From positions 186,001 to 250,000 of the forward strand of contig CAWFQA010000004.1 of assembly GCA_963817855.1 (NCBI GenBank): 64,000 nucleotides of DNA, given 5' to 3'. Both the position numbers and the translations under genes were made by a program. Within the stretch, counting starts at the first letter, position 1. Every line of letters starts with the position of its first letter. The DNA is from JAKAAZ01 sp963817855. Lineage in GTDB: Bacteria; Acidobacteriota; Terriglobia; Terriglobales; Acidobacteriaceae. The notes under the pieces were generated by a model that made no database searches, was not told the origin of the DNA, and saw only the letters and a list, made by a program, of their open reading frames with translations. This document shows, one piece after another, positions 34,597 to 43,533 of the stretch.

Positions 34597-35950
34597 CTAT
34601 TTGCGATTCTTCTTTCGCAGCTGCTCGATCTCTTCCATCCGCTGCTGCAGCATCTTCTCACGGCCGCGATCGGTCGGCTGATAATACTTGCGCCCGATCA
34701 ACCCCGGCGGCAGGCAATCCATATCGGAGACGGCGCCTTCTTCATCGTGCGCGTAGCGATAGCCCTTGCCGTAGTCGAGCGATTCCATAAGCCGCGACGG
34801 CGCGTTGCGCAAATGTAGAGGAACGGGCTCGGCCCGAGTTTGTTCCACATCGCGAGTGACCGCTCCGTATGCCGTGTACAGTGCATTCGACTTGGGTGAG
34901 AGGGCGAGATAGACCGCGGCCTGCGCCAGCGCAAGATCGCCCTCCGGGCTGCCAAGGAAATCCATCGAGTCTCGTGCGGACAGGGTCAGGTTCAGCGCCT
35001 CCGGAGCCGCCAGTCCAATGTCTTCAGACGCCATGCGCACTAGCCGGCGCGCCAGATACATCGGGTCTTCACCAGAGCGCAGCATCCGTGCCAGCCAGTA
35101 GAGCGCCGCATCCGGATCGCTGTTGCGAATGGATTTATGCAGCGCGGAAATCAGGTTGTAATGTTCTTCGCCGCTCTTGTCGTAGAGGAGCGTCTTCTGC
35201 TGCACGGCGTCGGCGATCAGCTGGCCATCCAGACTTGTCTGACCTGCGTTCGCCGCCAACCGCACTGCGGCTTCCAATACGTTGTAGGCGCGCCGCACAT
35301 CCCCGTTTGAATATCCCGCAATCACCTGCAGCGCATCTTCTCGGCGCCGTGATCCCGAATCCGCCGAGACCGCGTTCATTATCCGTGAGCGCCCGATGCA
35401 GTAGCGCGACGATTTGTTCGTCGGTCAATGCCTCCAGAACATATACGCGGCAGCGGGATAGAAGCGCAGCATTCAACTCGAACGATGGATTTTCTGTTGT
35501 CGCGCCGATCAGTCGAATCGCCCCTCGCTCGACATACGGCAGAAACGCATCCTGCTGGCTTCGGTTGAAGCGATGAATTTCATCGATGAACAGAATCGTC
35601 CGCATGCCCGCCGAAGCGGCCTGATCGGCTTCCGCCATCACCTGCTTGATTTCTTTAATCCCGCTGACAACCGCGGAAAACTCGATGAACGTGGCCTTGG
35701 TGGTGTGCGCGACGATTTTGGCCAGCGTGGTTTTTCCTACGCCAGGCGGTCCCCACAAAATCATTGATGTGGTGTCGTCGGTTTCCAACTGCAGGCGCAA
35801 TGCCTTGCCGGGCCCAAGCAAATGTTCCTGGCCGACGAACTCGTCCAACGTGCGCGGACGCATGCGTTCCGCCAACGGTCGCTGGCGCAAATCGGGTAGC
35901 GTCTCGTTGGAATATGCGGGATCACCCGGGAGTGCATCGAACAGGCTCAT
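34597..35950 (-). CDS. rarA: Replication-associated recombination protein RarA (MgsA), frameshifted
   Basis: AAA+ ATPase of the RarA/Mgs1/WRNIP1 family, about 450 residues when repaired. The first frame from ATG 35950 gives SLFDALP, RMRPRTLDEFVGQEHLLGPG, Walker A WGPPGVGKTTLAK, Walker B FIDEIHRFNRSQQDAFLPYVE and sensor 1 IGATTENPSFELNAALLSR. The frame changes at about 35340-35350, and the other frame continues EDALQVIAGYSNGDVRRAYNVLE, SGEDPMYLARRLVRMASEDIG and the end of the protein. One extra base in the CGGCGCCGAG segment explains it (giving ITAREDALQVI). Its ATG overlaps the stop of the upstream methyltransferase gene (ATGA). RarA acts at stalled replication forks. Confidence 0.85.
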
Positions 35951-36775
35951 GGCTTGCTTTCGAGGGATGCGAAGCTGCGTTGCCGCGATGCCTCATACAG
36001 CACGATGGACGCAGCGATGGCGACGTTTAACGATTCCACAGGACCCGGACAGGGCACGCGGAGACTGCCGTTGCAGAGGGATAAAATCTCCTCCGAAATT
36101 CCCGCGCCTTCGTTGCCGATGACGAACCCGATGGGATCCGCGCAAGTCAGCCTCAACGATGGAATCTCCAGCATCCGCGACGCAGGCGTACATAGGAATC
36201 CGCTTTTCCGTCAGACGGTGCAGCAGCGAGACATCGACCAATGAAATGACTGGAAGCCGAAAGCTCGATCCCGCCGAGGCGCGCAGCGCTTTCTGGTTCC
36301 ACGGGCTGACACTTCCCGGCGTCAATAGAACTCCGCTGGCAGCGAATGCCTCGGCCGAACGAATGATTGTGCCCACATTCCCCGGATCCTGCAGCCCCGC
36401 CAGGATGATAATTCGAGGCTTGTCTGCCGCGAGCATCGATTCCAGCGTCCATTCGGGCGCTTTCACCAGCGCCGCGATGCCCTGGGGAGAGTCGGTCGCG
36501 CAGGCATGGTCGAACGCGTCAACAGCAACAGCCAGAACCTTCACCCAGGAAGGAAAAATGCGGTCTTTTTCCGCAACCCGGTCCTCACGCAGAAATACCG
36601 TATCGAACCGCAGTCCGCTGCGCTCTGCCTCCTGAATCAAATGATCGCCTTCTATGGCGATCAGCCCGTCCTTGCCGATCGCCGGATGCAGCAAGCGCTG
36701 GCGCAGATCTTTCAGCCGCGCATTCTGGCGGCTGCGGATTGTTTCAGCGGAAGCGGAGGCCACAAAGTCCGGCAT
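35947..36775 (-). CDS. TrmH/SpoU family RNA 2'-O-ribose methyltransferase, frameshifted
   Basis: About 275 residues when repaired. An N-terminal substrate-binding domain (IRSRQNARLKDLRQRLLH, GLIAIEGDHLIQEAERSG) is followed by the SPOUT knot: motif 1 LQDPGNVGTIIRSAEAF, then motif 2 GFVIGNEGAGIS and motif 3 VPCPGPVESLNVAIAAS. Motifs 2 and 3 are in a different frame; the shift lies at about 36134-36148, and removing one G of the GG pair restores ADLRDPIGFVIGNEG. The family 2'-O-methylates rRNA (RlmB type) or tRNA; the N-terminal domain favours rRNA. Its stop overlaps the rarA start. Confidence 0.85.
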
Positions 36776-36854
36776 ACCTGGCGATTTTACGCTGTACGCT
36801 TACCGGAGCCTTCGCGATAATCGGAGAATCGAACCACGTCGAGAGGAAACCAGG

Positions 36855-38111
36855 ATGGAATCCGAGGTTGATGTTTCCGAGGTGCTGGACACCCGCTGCT
36901 GTATCGCCGGGGGCGGACCCGCAGGAATGATGCTGGGCTATTTACTGGCCCGGGCTGGAGTCGATGTGGTGGTGCTGGAAAAGCACGCCGATTTTCTACG
37001 GGATTTTCGCGGAGACACGATTCATCCCTCGACGCTGGAATTGATGTACGAACTGGGCCTGCTGGAAGAATTTTTGCAAAGGCCTCACCAGCAGCTGACA
37101 CAGATTGGGGCTGAAGTGGAAGGCTTCGCAGCGGTCATCGGAGATTTCACCCATCTGCCGACCCATGCGAAATTTATCGCGCTCATGCCGCAGTGGGATT
37201 TCCTGAATTTCCTGGCTGAAAAAGCGAGGCAATATCCGCACTTTCATTTGCGGATGGAGTCAGAAGTTACAAGTCTGCTGAAAGAGAATGACCGGGTCCG
37301 AGGTGTACGATCCATTACGCCGAACGGAACTTTGGACGTACACGCAGATTTGACCGTCGGCGCGGATGGTCGCCACTCTACCATTCGCTCCAGCGCGGGA
37401 CTTGAGGTGATGGATCTCGGCGCTCCCATCGACGTGTTGTGGATGCGGGTGTCGCGGCAACCCTCCGACCCGAACCAGACCCTGGGGCGTTTCCGCGCAG
37501 GAAAGATTCTGGTGACGCTGGATCGCGGCGAGTATTGGCAGTGCGCGTATGTGATCCCCAAGGGTGGTTTCGCGGTCCTTCAGCAGCGAGGCTTGGCGTC
37601 ATTTCGGCAGAACCTCGCAGAGATCGCGCCGTTTCTGGCCTCGCGAACGGATGAAATTGCAGACTGGAGTGCTGTGAAGTTGCTGACGGTAGCGGTCGAT
37701 CGCTTGCGGCAGTGGACCCAGCCCGGACTCCTCTGCATTGGAGACTGTGCCCATGCCATGTCCCCTGTCGGAGGCGTCGGTATCAACCTTGCCATTCAGG
37801 ATGCTGTGGCCGCGGCGAATCTGTTAGCGTCGCCGTTGCTGAGTGGCACCGTCCGCGAAGAAGATCTGCGCCAGGTGCAAGCTCGGCGCAGTTTTCCGAC
37901 TCGCATGACGCAAGCCGTTCAGGTATTTATGCATCGCAAGTTCATTCGACCCGCACTGGGGCGACAGACTCCGATCCGGCGTTTGCCGCTGCCGTTCAAG
38001 CTACTCCGGCAATTCCCATGGCTGCAGCGTTTTCCGGCAAGAATCGTCGGCCTTGGATTTCGACCGGAGCACATTCGCACCCCCGATTCGGAGTCGAAGG
38101 CGACGAAATAA
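36855..38111 (+). CDS. FAD-dependent monooxygenase (UbiH/PHBH-like)
   Basis: A 418-residue class A flavoprotein. FAD fold CCIAGGGPAGMMLGYLLARAG with VVLEKH; the middle GADGRHSTIRS (DG motif) and the late GDCAHAMSPVGGVGINLAIQDA (GD motif) identify the aromatic hydroxylase family. Residues about 70-100 hold the substrate-binding TLELMYELGLLEEF segment. The start is ATG 36855 with GAGAGGAAACCAGG upstream. It is divergent from the TrmH gene. Related enzymes hydroxylate aromatic or polyketide substrates or act in geranylgeranyl reduction; the substrate is not inferable here. Confidence 0.88.
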   Translation: MESEVDVSEVLDTRCCIAGGGPAGMMLGYLLARAGVDVVVLEKHADFLRDFRGDTIHPSTLELMYELGLLEEFLQRPHQQLTQIGAEVEGFAAVIGDFTHLPTHAKFIALMPQWDFLNFLAEKARQYPHFHLRMESEVTSLLKENDRVRGVRSITPNGTLDVHADLTVGADGRHSTIRSSAGLEVMDLGAPIDVLWMRVSRQPSDPNQTLGRFRAGKILVTLDRGEYWQCAYVIPKGGFAVLQQRGLASFRQNLAEIAPFLASRTDEIADWSAVKLLTVAVDRLRQWTQPGLLCIGDCAHAMSPVGGVGINLAIQDAVAAANLLASPLLSGTVREEDLRQVQARRSFPTRMTQAVQVFMHRKFIRPALGRQTPIRRLPLPFKLLRQFPWLQRFPARIVGLGFRPEHIRTPDSESKATK

Positions 38112-38179
38112 CTCCCAGCGCTCACTGAAAGCGAGTACAGACGCATTTGCGGTCTGCCAAGCTTCGGCGAACGGGTATC

Positions 38180-38893
38180 ATGGATCAAGCTCGAAATTAC
38201 TTTCAACATTCGAACTCATCGGGCTACAACTCGCAGACGTGGAGAAATCGTTTGTCAGCGGAAATACTGCGCGTGCAGCCGGATGAACCGGAGCCGGAAA
38301 AGATCGAGTACATTGTGCGCTGCCTGCGAGCGGGGAGTGTCGTCGGTTTGCCGACGGACACGTTTTATGGGCTTGCCGTCGACCCCGTCAACTTGCATGC
38401 CGTCGAACTGATTTACGACATCAAGATGCGGCTGCGCCACAAGCCGTTGTCGCTGCTGCTGGCCGATGTTGCCCAGGCCTACGAGATTGCGCGCAACCTC
38501 GACTCTCAATTTGACCGCCTGGCCGAGCGCTTCTGGCCCGGCCCACTCACCGTGATCGTACGTGCGGGAACCCGGTTGCCGCTGCGGGTGACGGCGAACA
38601 CGGGTAATGTGGCGTTGCGGGTTCCGGACGCAGCTATTCCGCGAGCCGTGGTTCGAATGCTGGGGCTGCCGGTTACGGCGACCTCCGCCAATGCTTTTGG
38701 CGCTCCAGAATGTACCCATGCCGTTGGAGTGCGCGATCAGCTTGGCGACCGCCTGCCTTTGATCGTCGACGGAGGTCCGACCGGACGAAGTGTTCCCACG
38801 ACCATTGTCGATCTGTCGGCCGGTCCCGGAGCCTGGCAGATCCTACGCGAGGGCGCAATTCCAACCCACGAGATCGCTTTCGCGCTGCAGTAG
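38180..38893 (+). CDS. tsaC: L-threonylcarbamoyladenylate synthase (Sua5/YrdC/YwlC)
   Basis: A 237-residue protein with the YrdC fold. It makes threonylcarbamoyl-AMP from Thr, bicarbonate and ATP for t6A37 in tRNAs. Motifs: GSVVGLPTDTFYGLAVDP, IKMRLRHKPLSLLLADV (the KxR-like and SLL segments), RFWPGPLTVIV, VALRVPDAAIPRAVV and TATSANAFGAP. There is no Sua5 C-terminal domain, so it is the short TsaC type. The first 40 residues are poorly conserved; the true start may be later than ATG 38180. DUF218 follows 14 bases downstream. Confidence 0.92.
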   Translation: MDQARNYFQHSNSSGYNSQTWRNRLSAEILRVQPDEPEPEKIEYIVRCLRAGSVVGLPTDTFYGLAVDPVNLHAVELIYDIKMRLRHKPLSLLLADVAQAYEIARNLDSQFDRLAERFWPGPLTVIVRAGTRLPLRVTANTGNVALRVPDAAIPRAVVRMLGLPVTATSANAFGAPECTHAVGVRDQLGDRLPLIVDGGPTGRSVPTTIVDLSAGPGAWQILREGAIPTHEIAFALQ

Positions 38894-38907
38894 CGGAGTC
38901 TCGACGA

Positions 38908-39579
38908 ATGCGCGATATCGAACCCGAAGAATCCGACTGGGAAGACGAGTACGATCTGGAGCCTGGCAGAGCCAGTGGCATCATTCGCCGAATACTTCGT
39001 GCCACCGTCACACTGGTGCTGTTGGCCTGCTTCGCCTGGTTCTGGTGGCTGTTTATCGAAATACGGACGACCTCTTACACCATTCAGACCTTGCCCGCCG
39101 ACGCCATTGCGGTGTTTGGCGCGGCGGAATACAACGGTCGTCCTTCGCCGGTTCTGACGGCTCGACTGGAGCATGCGCTGGATCTGTATCGGCGCGGACT
39201 GGCCCCTCTATTGATTTCTTTTGGTGGGGGCGCCGGAGCGCAATACGATCCGCAGATGAGCGAAGGCGCTGTGGGTCGCGACTTCTTCTTAACTCACGGA
39301 GTGCCCGACCGCAGAATCATTGCCGAAACCACCAGCAGCGATACCGAGGAGTCGGTTGACCGGCTGGCAGCGATTGCAAGGGAAAATCATTTGCGCACCA
39401 TTCTGGTCGTCAGTGATGGAACCCACATGTTTCGCATTCGGGAATTATGCCGGGCAAAAGGGCTGCATGTACTTCTGAACCCCCGGGAACCCGGCAAATC
39501 CGTGAATCAGTTCGATATCGTGGAGCGATATCTGCATGAGATGGCGAGCTACACGCTTTGGCGACTGCATCTGCACTGA
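38908..39579 (+). CDS. DUF218 / ElyC-SanA-YdcF family membrane protein
   Basis: A 223-residue protein with an acidic N-terminus (DIEPEESDWEDEYDLEPG), one transmembrane segment at about residues 32-53 (TVTLVLLACFAWFWWLF) and a DUF218 domain: ADAIAVFGAAEYNGRPSPVLTARLEHALDLY, LLISFGGGAG, TTSSDTEESVDRLAAI, ILVVSDGTHMFRI. The family acts in envelope or peptidoglycan precursor-related processes, but reactions are mostly unknown. The start ATG 38908 has GGAG nine bases upstream and lies 14 bases after tsaC. Confidence 0.85.
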   Translation: MRDIEPEESDWEDEYDLEPGRASGIIRRILRATVTLVLLACFAWFWWLFIEIRTTSYTIQTLPADAIAVFGAAEYNGRPSPVLTARLEHALDLYRRGLAPLLISFGGGAGAQYDPQMSEGAVGRDFFLTHGVPDRRIIAETTSSDTEESVDRLAAIARENHLRTILVVSDGTHMFRIRELCRAKGLHVLLNPREPGKSVNQFDIVERYLHEMASYTLWRLHLH

Positions 39580-39716
39580 TGTGGGAGGCGCGGAAGGAGC
39601 GGGGAATCGGTCGCTTGATCGGTCCATCGATACAGCCCAGGAAAGCTTCAACCTATCCCGCGAAAACATCGGCGCTGATTTACAATCTTGACAGCTTCAA
39701 TTGATTGCTGGAAACC

Positions 39717-41153
39717 ATGGGGTATTCAAGAGTGTTGTCAGTTTTTGGGCGAAGAAGGCCCTGGAAATTATTGGGATCGAGTCTGATTTTCGCCTTCATG
39801 CTGGGCTGCGGAGATATTTATCGTCCTGTCGTTACGAGCGTACCCCCGGTCCAGCCGTCTTCGCAGCCAACCAAGTACGCAATCGTCACCACTTGCGGCA
39901 ACAACACAAACGTCTCGGCGCCAACCATCGACCAGATATGCTCGACCAGCACCTTGCCGGGGTATGGATCGCTGGTGAATTTTTCCGGCGACTCGCTTGC
40001 GGTTCGATTGAATCTGGGCAACGGACCGCGCTGGGTGGGACTGGCGCCCAACAGTAATGGCAGCGGCGGAATCGTCTACAACACGAATACCGATGGAACA
40101 GTGACCAATTTCGGCATCTCGACGACGGTAGAAAGCCATCAGGTGTATTCCAGCACTCTACTCGCCAATGCCGACCCCAGTACGATGTTATCCACTACAA
40201 ATTATCTCTATGTTTCGGAGACTGGCCGCGGTTCCGTCGAAGTGATGAAAACAGCGAATGGAGCGTTTTCTCCCGCCGGATTTCTTGAGATTCCCTTGGC
40301 TGACGCGACCAATCCGTCGGCGCCACAGTATCCCGCCATCCTGGTCGGCAACCGAACCGCGCAACGCATCTACGCCATCAGCTATGCAGACGCGGGCCTG
40401 CCCGCGCCCAGCTGTCCGACTTCCAATTCTCCCGGTGTCGCAACGGGAATTGAAACCACGACCAATACTCCGTCTTCCAATTTGCCTCTCGGCCTTTGCC
40501 CGGTCTATGGCGTCATGAGTCCAGACAACCGTCGCGTTTTCGTCTTAAATCAGGGCAGCGGCACGGTGTCGGTGATCGACAGCCAGCAGAACCAGATCGA
40601 TACAAGTGCGAACCTGATCAGCAATCAGCCCGGTGTACCGGCGGGCCAGATCGCTGTTGGACAGAATCCGGTCTGGGCGGACATTTACAACGCCGGAGCG
40701 ATTCTCGTGGTGGCAAATGCAGGTTCCAATACGCTGACCTTGATCAACATAAGCGAAGATGTCTACGGCAACGATAGCCCCAACTTCGGTCAGATCATCG
40801 CCACCGTGCCAGTCGGCAGCAGTCCCTCATCTGTCTCGGTTTTGCAGGATGGTACCCGCGCCTACGTGGCCAATCGCGGAGATGGGACGGTTAGCGTTGT
40901 CAGCCTGACCAGCAATACCGTCACCAAAACCATTTCGTTGCCGCAGGAGCCATGCTCGGCAGGCAATCCGAATGTTCTTTGCACCATTCACCCCATGTCA
41001 ATTGCCGCCACTACTGGAGCGCCTACAGGTAAGGTCTACGTTGTGTCACCAGACACGAATATCATGACGATTATTCAAACGATCGATGACACGATCGATA
41101 CAACATTGCCGCTGACAGGCAATGGTATCCAGGTGTACCTCACAGGGCCCTGA
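39717..41153 (+). CDS. Beta-propeller (YncE-like) lipoprotein
   Basis: A 478-residue lipoprotein. Signal and lipobox FAFMLGCGD give lipidation at about Cys32. The rest is Ser/Thr/Gly/Asn-rich beta structure; repeats of the YncE-like YVTN propeller are visible as GSVEVMKTANG, RRVFVLNQGSGTVSVIDSQ, GAILVVANAGSNTLTLINI and RAYVANRGDGTVSVVSLTSN. Such proteins sit on the outer membrane or cell surface and bind partners, cations or quinones in a few cases. The start ATG 39717 follows GGAAA. No functional link to its neighbours is visible. Confidence 0.82.
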   Translation: MGYSRVLSVFGRRRPWKLLGSSLIFAFMLGCGDIYRPVVTSVPPVQPSSQPTKYAIVTTCGNNTNVSAPTIDQICSTSTLPGYGSLVNFSGDSLAVRLNLGNGPRWVGLAPNSNGSGGIVYNTNTDGTVTNFGISTTVESHQVYSSTLLANADPSTMLSTTNYLYVSETGRGSVEVMKTANGAFSPAGFLEIPLADATNPSAPQYPAILVGNRTAQRIYAISYADAGLPAPSCPTSNSPGVATGIETTTNTPSSNLPLGLCPVYGVMSPDNRRVFVLNQGSGTVSVIDSQQNQIDTSANLISNQPGVPAGQIAVGQNPVWADIYNAGAILVVANAGSNTLTLINISEDVYGNDSPNFGQIIATVPVGSSPSSVSVLQDGTRAYVANRGDGTVSVVSLTSNTVTKTISLPQEPCSAGNPNVLCTIHPMSIAATTGAPTGKVYVVSPDTNIMTIIQTIDDTIDTTLPLTGNGIQVYLTGP

Positions 41154-41216
41154 TCCTGACGACATGCAAGCTGGCAAGAACCGTGAACAATCGGCTCGAC
41201 GGATAGCGGTGCATGC

Positions 41217-41963
41217 ATGAAGCTTCGTCTGGATAAGCGGGTGGTTGACGCGGGCCTCGCCAGATCGCGAACCCGGGCGCAACAGCGCATCTCCGCGGGA
41301 CAGATTGCGGTCGACGGCTTCATCGTCACCAAGCCCGGCTTCATGGTCGACACCCGACAATATGTTCAGGCAATTGAGAAAGACAATCCGTACGTGAGCC
41401 GTGGCGGTCTAAAGCTGACGGCGGCTCTGGATGCGTGGAAGATCAATGTTGCCGGACGCACCTGTCTGGACATCGGCATCTCGACGGGCGGATTCAGCGA
41501 CTGCCTGTTGCAGCGCGGCGCGGCCTGCGTTGTCGGCATTGACACCGGTCATGGCCAATTGGCGGAAAAGTTGCGTTCCGACCCGCGCCTGTTATTGCTG
41601 GAGCACACCAATGCGCGTCGGCTGACCGCCGACATGCTACCGCCGGGAATTGGATTTATCACCGTCGATGTCTCGTTCATTGCCGCCTCGCTGATTCTGC
41701 CTGCGATCATTGCATCTGCTTTTCCGTCGAAGACAGCCGGCTCACTCCATGAAGCGGTCATCCTGGTCAAGCCGCAATTTGAGGCAGGCAAGGAGTTTGT
41801 CGGCAAGGGTGGAATCGTCCACAACTCCGCTGCCCATCAGCGCGCCATCCATCAAGTAAGCCAGACCCTGGAGGCCCATGGCGCACTGGAGACGCGGGTG
41901 ATGGATTCGCCCATTCCAGGCGGAGATGGAAATCGCGAATTTCTGATGTACGCTCGGTTCTAA
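41217..41963 (+). CDS. tlyA: TlyA family rRNA 2'-O-methyltransferase (S4 + FtsJ fold)
   Basis: A 248-residue protein. Residues 1-60 are an S4 RNA-binding domain (MKLRLDKRVVDAGLARSRTR, ISAGQIAVDG); the rest is an FtsJ/RrmJ-type methyltransferase starting VSRGGLKLTAAL, with SAM motif CLDIGISTGGFSDCLLQ, acidic GIDTGHGQL, and the catalytic-type K-D-K-E residues in EAVILVKPQFEAGKEFVGKGG. TlyA 2'-O-methylates 16S and 23S rRNA in mycobacteria and sets capreomycin sensitivity; older names call it hemolysin. nadK follows 11 bases later in the usual order. Confidence 0.92.
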   Translation: MKLRLDKRVVDAGLARSRTRAQQRISAGQIAVDGFIVTKPGFMVDTRQYVQAIEKDNPYVSRGGLKLTAALDAWKINVAGRTCLDIGISTGGFSDCLLQRGAACVVGIDTGHGQLAEKLRSDPRLLLLEHTNARRLTADMLPPGIGFITVDVSFIAASLILPAIIASAFPSKTAGSLHEAVILVKPQFEAGKEFVGKGGIVHNSAAHQRAIHQVSQTLEAHGALETRVMDSPIPGGDGNREFLMYARF

Positions 41964-41974
41964 GGGGAGAACGC

Positions 41975-42832
41975 ATGCGATCGATTGCAATTATTTCCAA
42001 GCCGCAAAAACCGGAGTTGGCAACGATCCTGCCGGAATTGATGGTTTGGCTGAAACAGCACGGGTATGCTGCCATACTTGATCCCCTAAGTGCGTCCTAC
42101 CTGGGATCAGCCGATGTGCTTCCGCGACATTTGATGCACGAGCTCCAGCCGGAGTTGGTGATTGTGCTGGGGGGGGATGGCACATTGTTAGCCGCGGCCC
42201 GAGCCTTCGCACGCACCCACACGCCGATCCTGAGCGTGAACCTGGGCTCCCTGGGATTTCTGGCGGAAGTGCCTCTGGAGGAACTGTTCACCACGCTCGA
42301 GAGCTGGCAGCAGAACGATTGCAGAATCGACGAACGCACCATGCTGCACGCGGAGGTTCATCGCGAAGGCCTGGTGCATCATGAGTTCGAGGCACTGAAC
42401 GATGTGGTGATCACCAAGGGCACCATAGCGCGTATGGTCAGCATACTGGTCAAGGCCGGCGACCAGCCCGTGGCCCGGTTCAGTGCGGATGGGGTCATCG
42501 TGGCGACACCGACCGGCTCAACTGCCTACAACCTGGCTGCCAATGGACCCATTCTCGCTCCCGATATCGATGCCATGATCATCACCGCTGTCTGTCCGCA
42601 TCAACTGACCGTGCGTCCGCTGGTGGTGCGCGGCGATGCCAAACTCACCCTCACCATCGAAGGCATTCCGGAACAGATTTATCTGACAGTCGATGGTCAG
42701 GAAGCCGTCGAACTGCGGCTGGGGGATGAGCTGCATTGTTGCCGTTCTCGCTATACGATCCGTCTGATTCGCAGGAGCGGCAACAGCTTCTTCGACGTGC
42801 TGCGGGCCAAATTGAAATGGGGCGAGCGATAA
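41975..42832 (+). CDS. nadK: NAD kinase
   Basis: A 285-residue ATP-NAD kinase making NADP. The signature VIVLGGDGTLLAAARAF gives the GGDG motif, followed by SVNLGSLGFLAE, the NE/D-type ALNDVVITKG, and the C-terminal glycine-rich GVIVATPTGSTAYNLAANGPI. Length is typical. The start ATG 41975 has GGGAGAA upstream and is in the tlyA operon. Together with nadE at 52577 the window holds two NAD(P)-forming steps. Confidence 0.95.
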   Translation: MRSIAIISKPQKPELATILPELMVWLKQHGYAAILDPLSASYLGSADVLPRHLMHELQPELVIVLGGDGTLLAAARAFARTHTPILSVNLGSLGFLAEVPLEELFTTLESWQQNDCRIDERTMLHAEVHREGLVHHEFEALNDVVITKGTIARMVSILVKAGDQPVARFSADGVIVATPTGSTAYNLAANGPILAPDIDAMIITAVCPHQLTVRPLVVRGDAKLTLTIEGIPEQIYLTVDGQEAVELRLGDELHCCRSRYTIRLIRRSGNSFFDVLRAKLKWGER

Positions 42833-42887
42833 CTCGCTTCAAAGCAGATCCCTGTTGCAATTGGAGAACTGGACTAAATCGCCGCGA

Positions 42888-43463
42888 TTACTTGGATAAT
42901 TCGTCGACCAGGATCCTCGCCTTATTCGCCAGCGTCTGCGCACCCACGATGTCATTCATGTTTAATGCCTGACGGGCTTGCGACAGGAAAGAAGCCACCT
43001 GAGCAACGGCGTCTTTGTGTTCCGTTTGTTGTTTCGTCGACAACTTCTTCAACTTGTTCTCCGTAGTGTCAATCAGTTGCTTAGTTTGCGCAGCGTCGGA
43101 GGGAGTGATGGTCGCATCGTCCGCGGAGAGCTGGCCGATGATTGTGGTCGCAGGGGCGGTGCTGGCTGCGGAGGCGTGCATCGCCGATTCACTCTCCGTC
43201 TCAGCTTTGGTCGACATGCGGCGGTGGTGGACCTTGGCAGCATGCTTAGTGGGCGGAGGTTCCGCGACAGGCGGTGCAGCCGGTACCGGCGCGGATTGTG
43301 CGAGGAGTACAGGCTCAACGATGAGCGGCGGCAAGGTTGGCAGAGGGACGATTGCCGGAGCTTGCGCTTGCGGCGGCGGCATCGCGCGCTCCACTTTGCG
43401 ATGGCAGCCGGCGATGGCAAACGTCAGCAGGAATGAAACAAAACATAAGCGCCAGTACCGCAT
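42888..43463 (-). CDS. Proline-rich lipoprotein of unknown function
   Basis: A 191-residue protein. With start ATG 43463 (AGGGGAAGA just upstream) the N-terminus MRYWRLCFVSFLLTFAIAGC is a lipoprotein signal with lipobox AIAGC. A Pro/Ala/Val-rich stretch (about residues 28-75) should span part of the periplasm; the last about 70 residues (TIIGQLSADDATITPSDA, then QTKQLIDTTENKLKKL) form amphipathic helices, probably a helical bundle or coiled coil. No family is recognised. It lies 70 bp downstream of the histidine-kinase gene on the same strand. Confidence 0.7.
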   Translation of the reverse strand: MRYWRLCFVSFLLTFAIAGCHRKVERAMPPPQAQAPAIVPLPTLPPLIVEPVLLAQSAPVPAAPPVAEPPPTKHAAKVHHRRMSTKAETESESAMHASAASTAPATTIIGQLSADDATITPSDAAQTKQLIDTTENKLKKLSTKQQTEHKDAVAQVASFLSQARQALNMNDIVGAQTLANKARILVDELSK

Positions 43464-43533
43464 TCTTCCCCTGCATTTCTTCGACGGACCAGACATATGT
43501 CCTACGTCGATCAACCTGCGATTCTCCCTGGAT

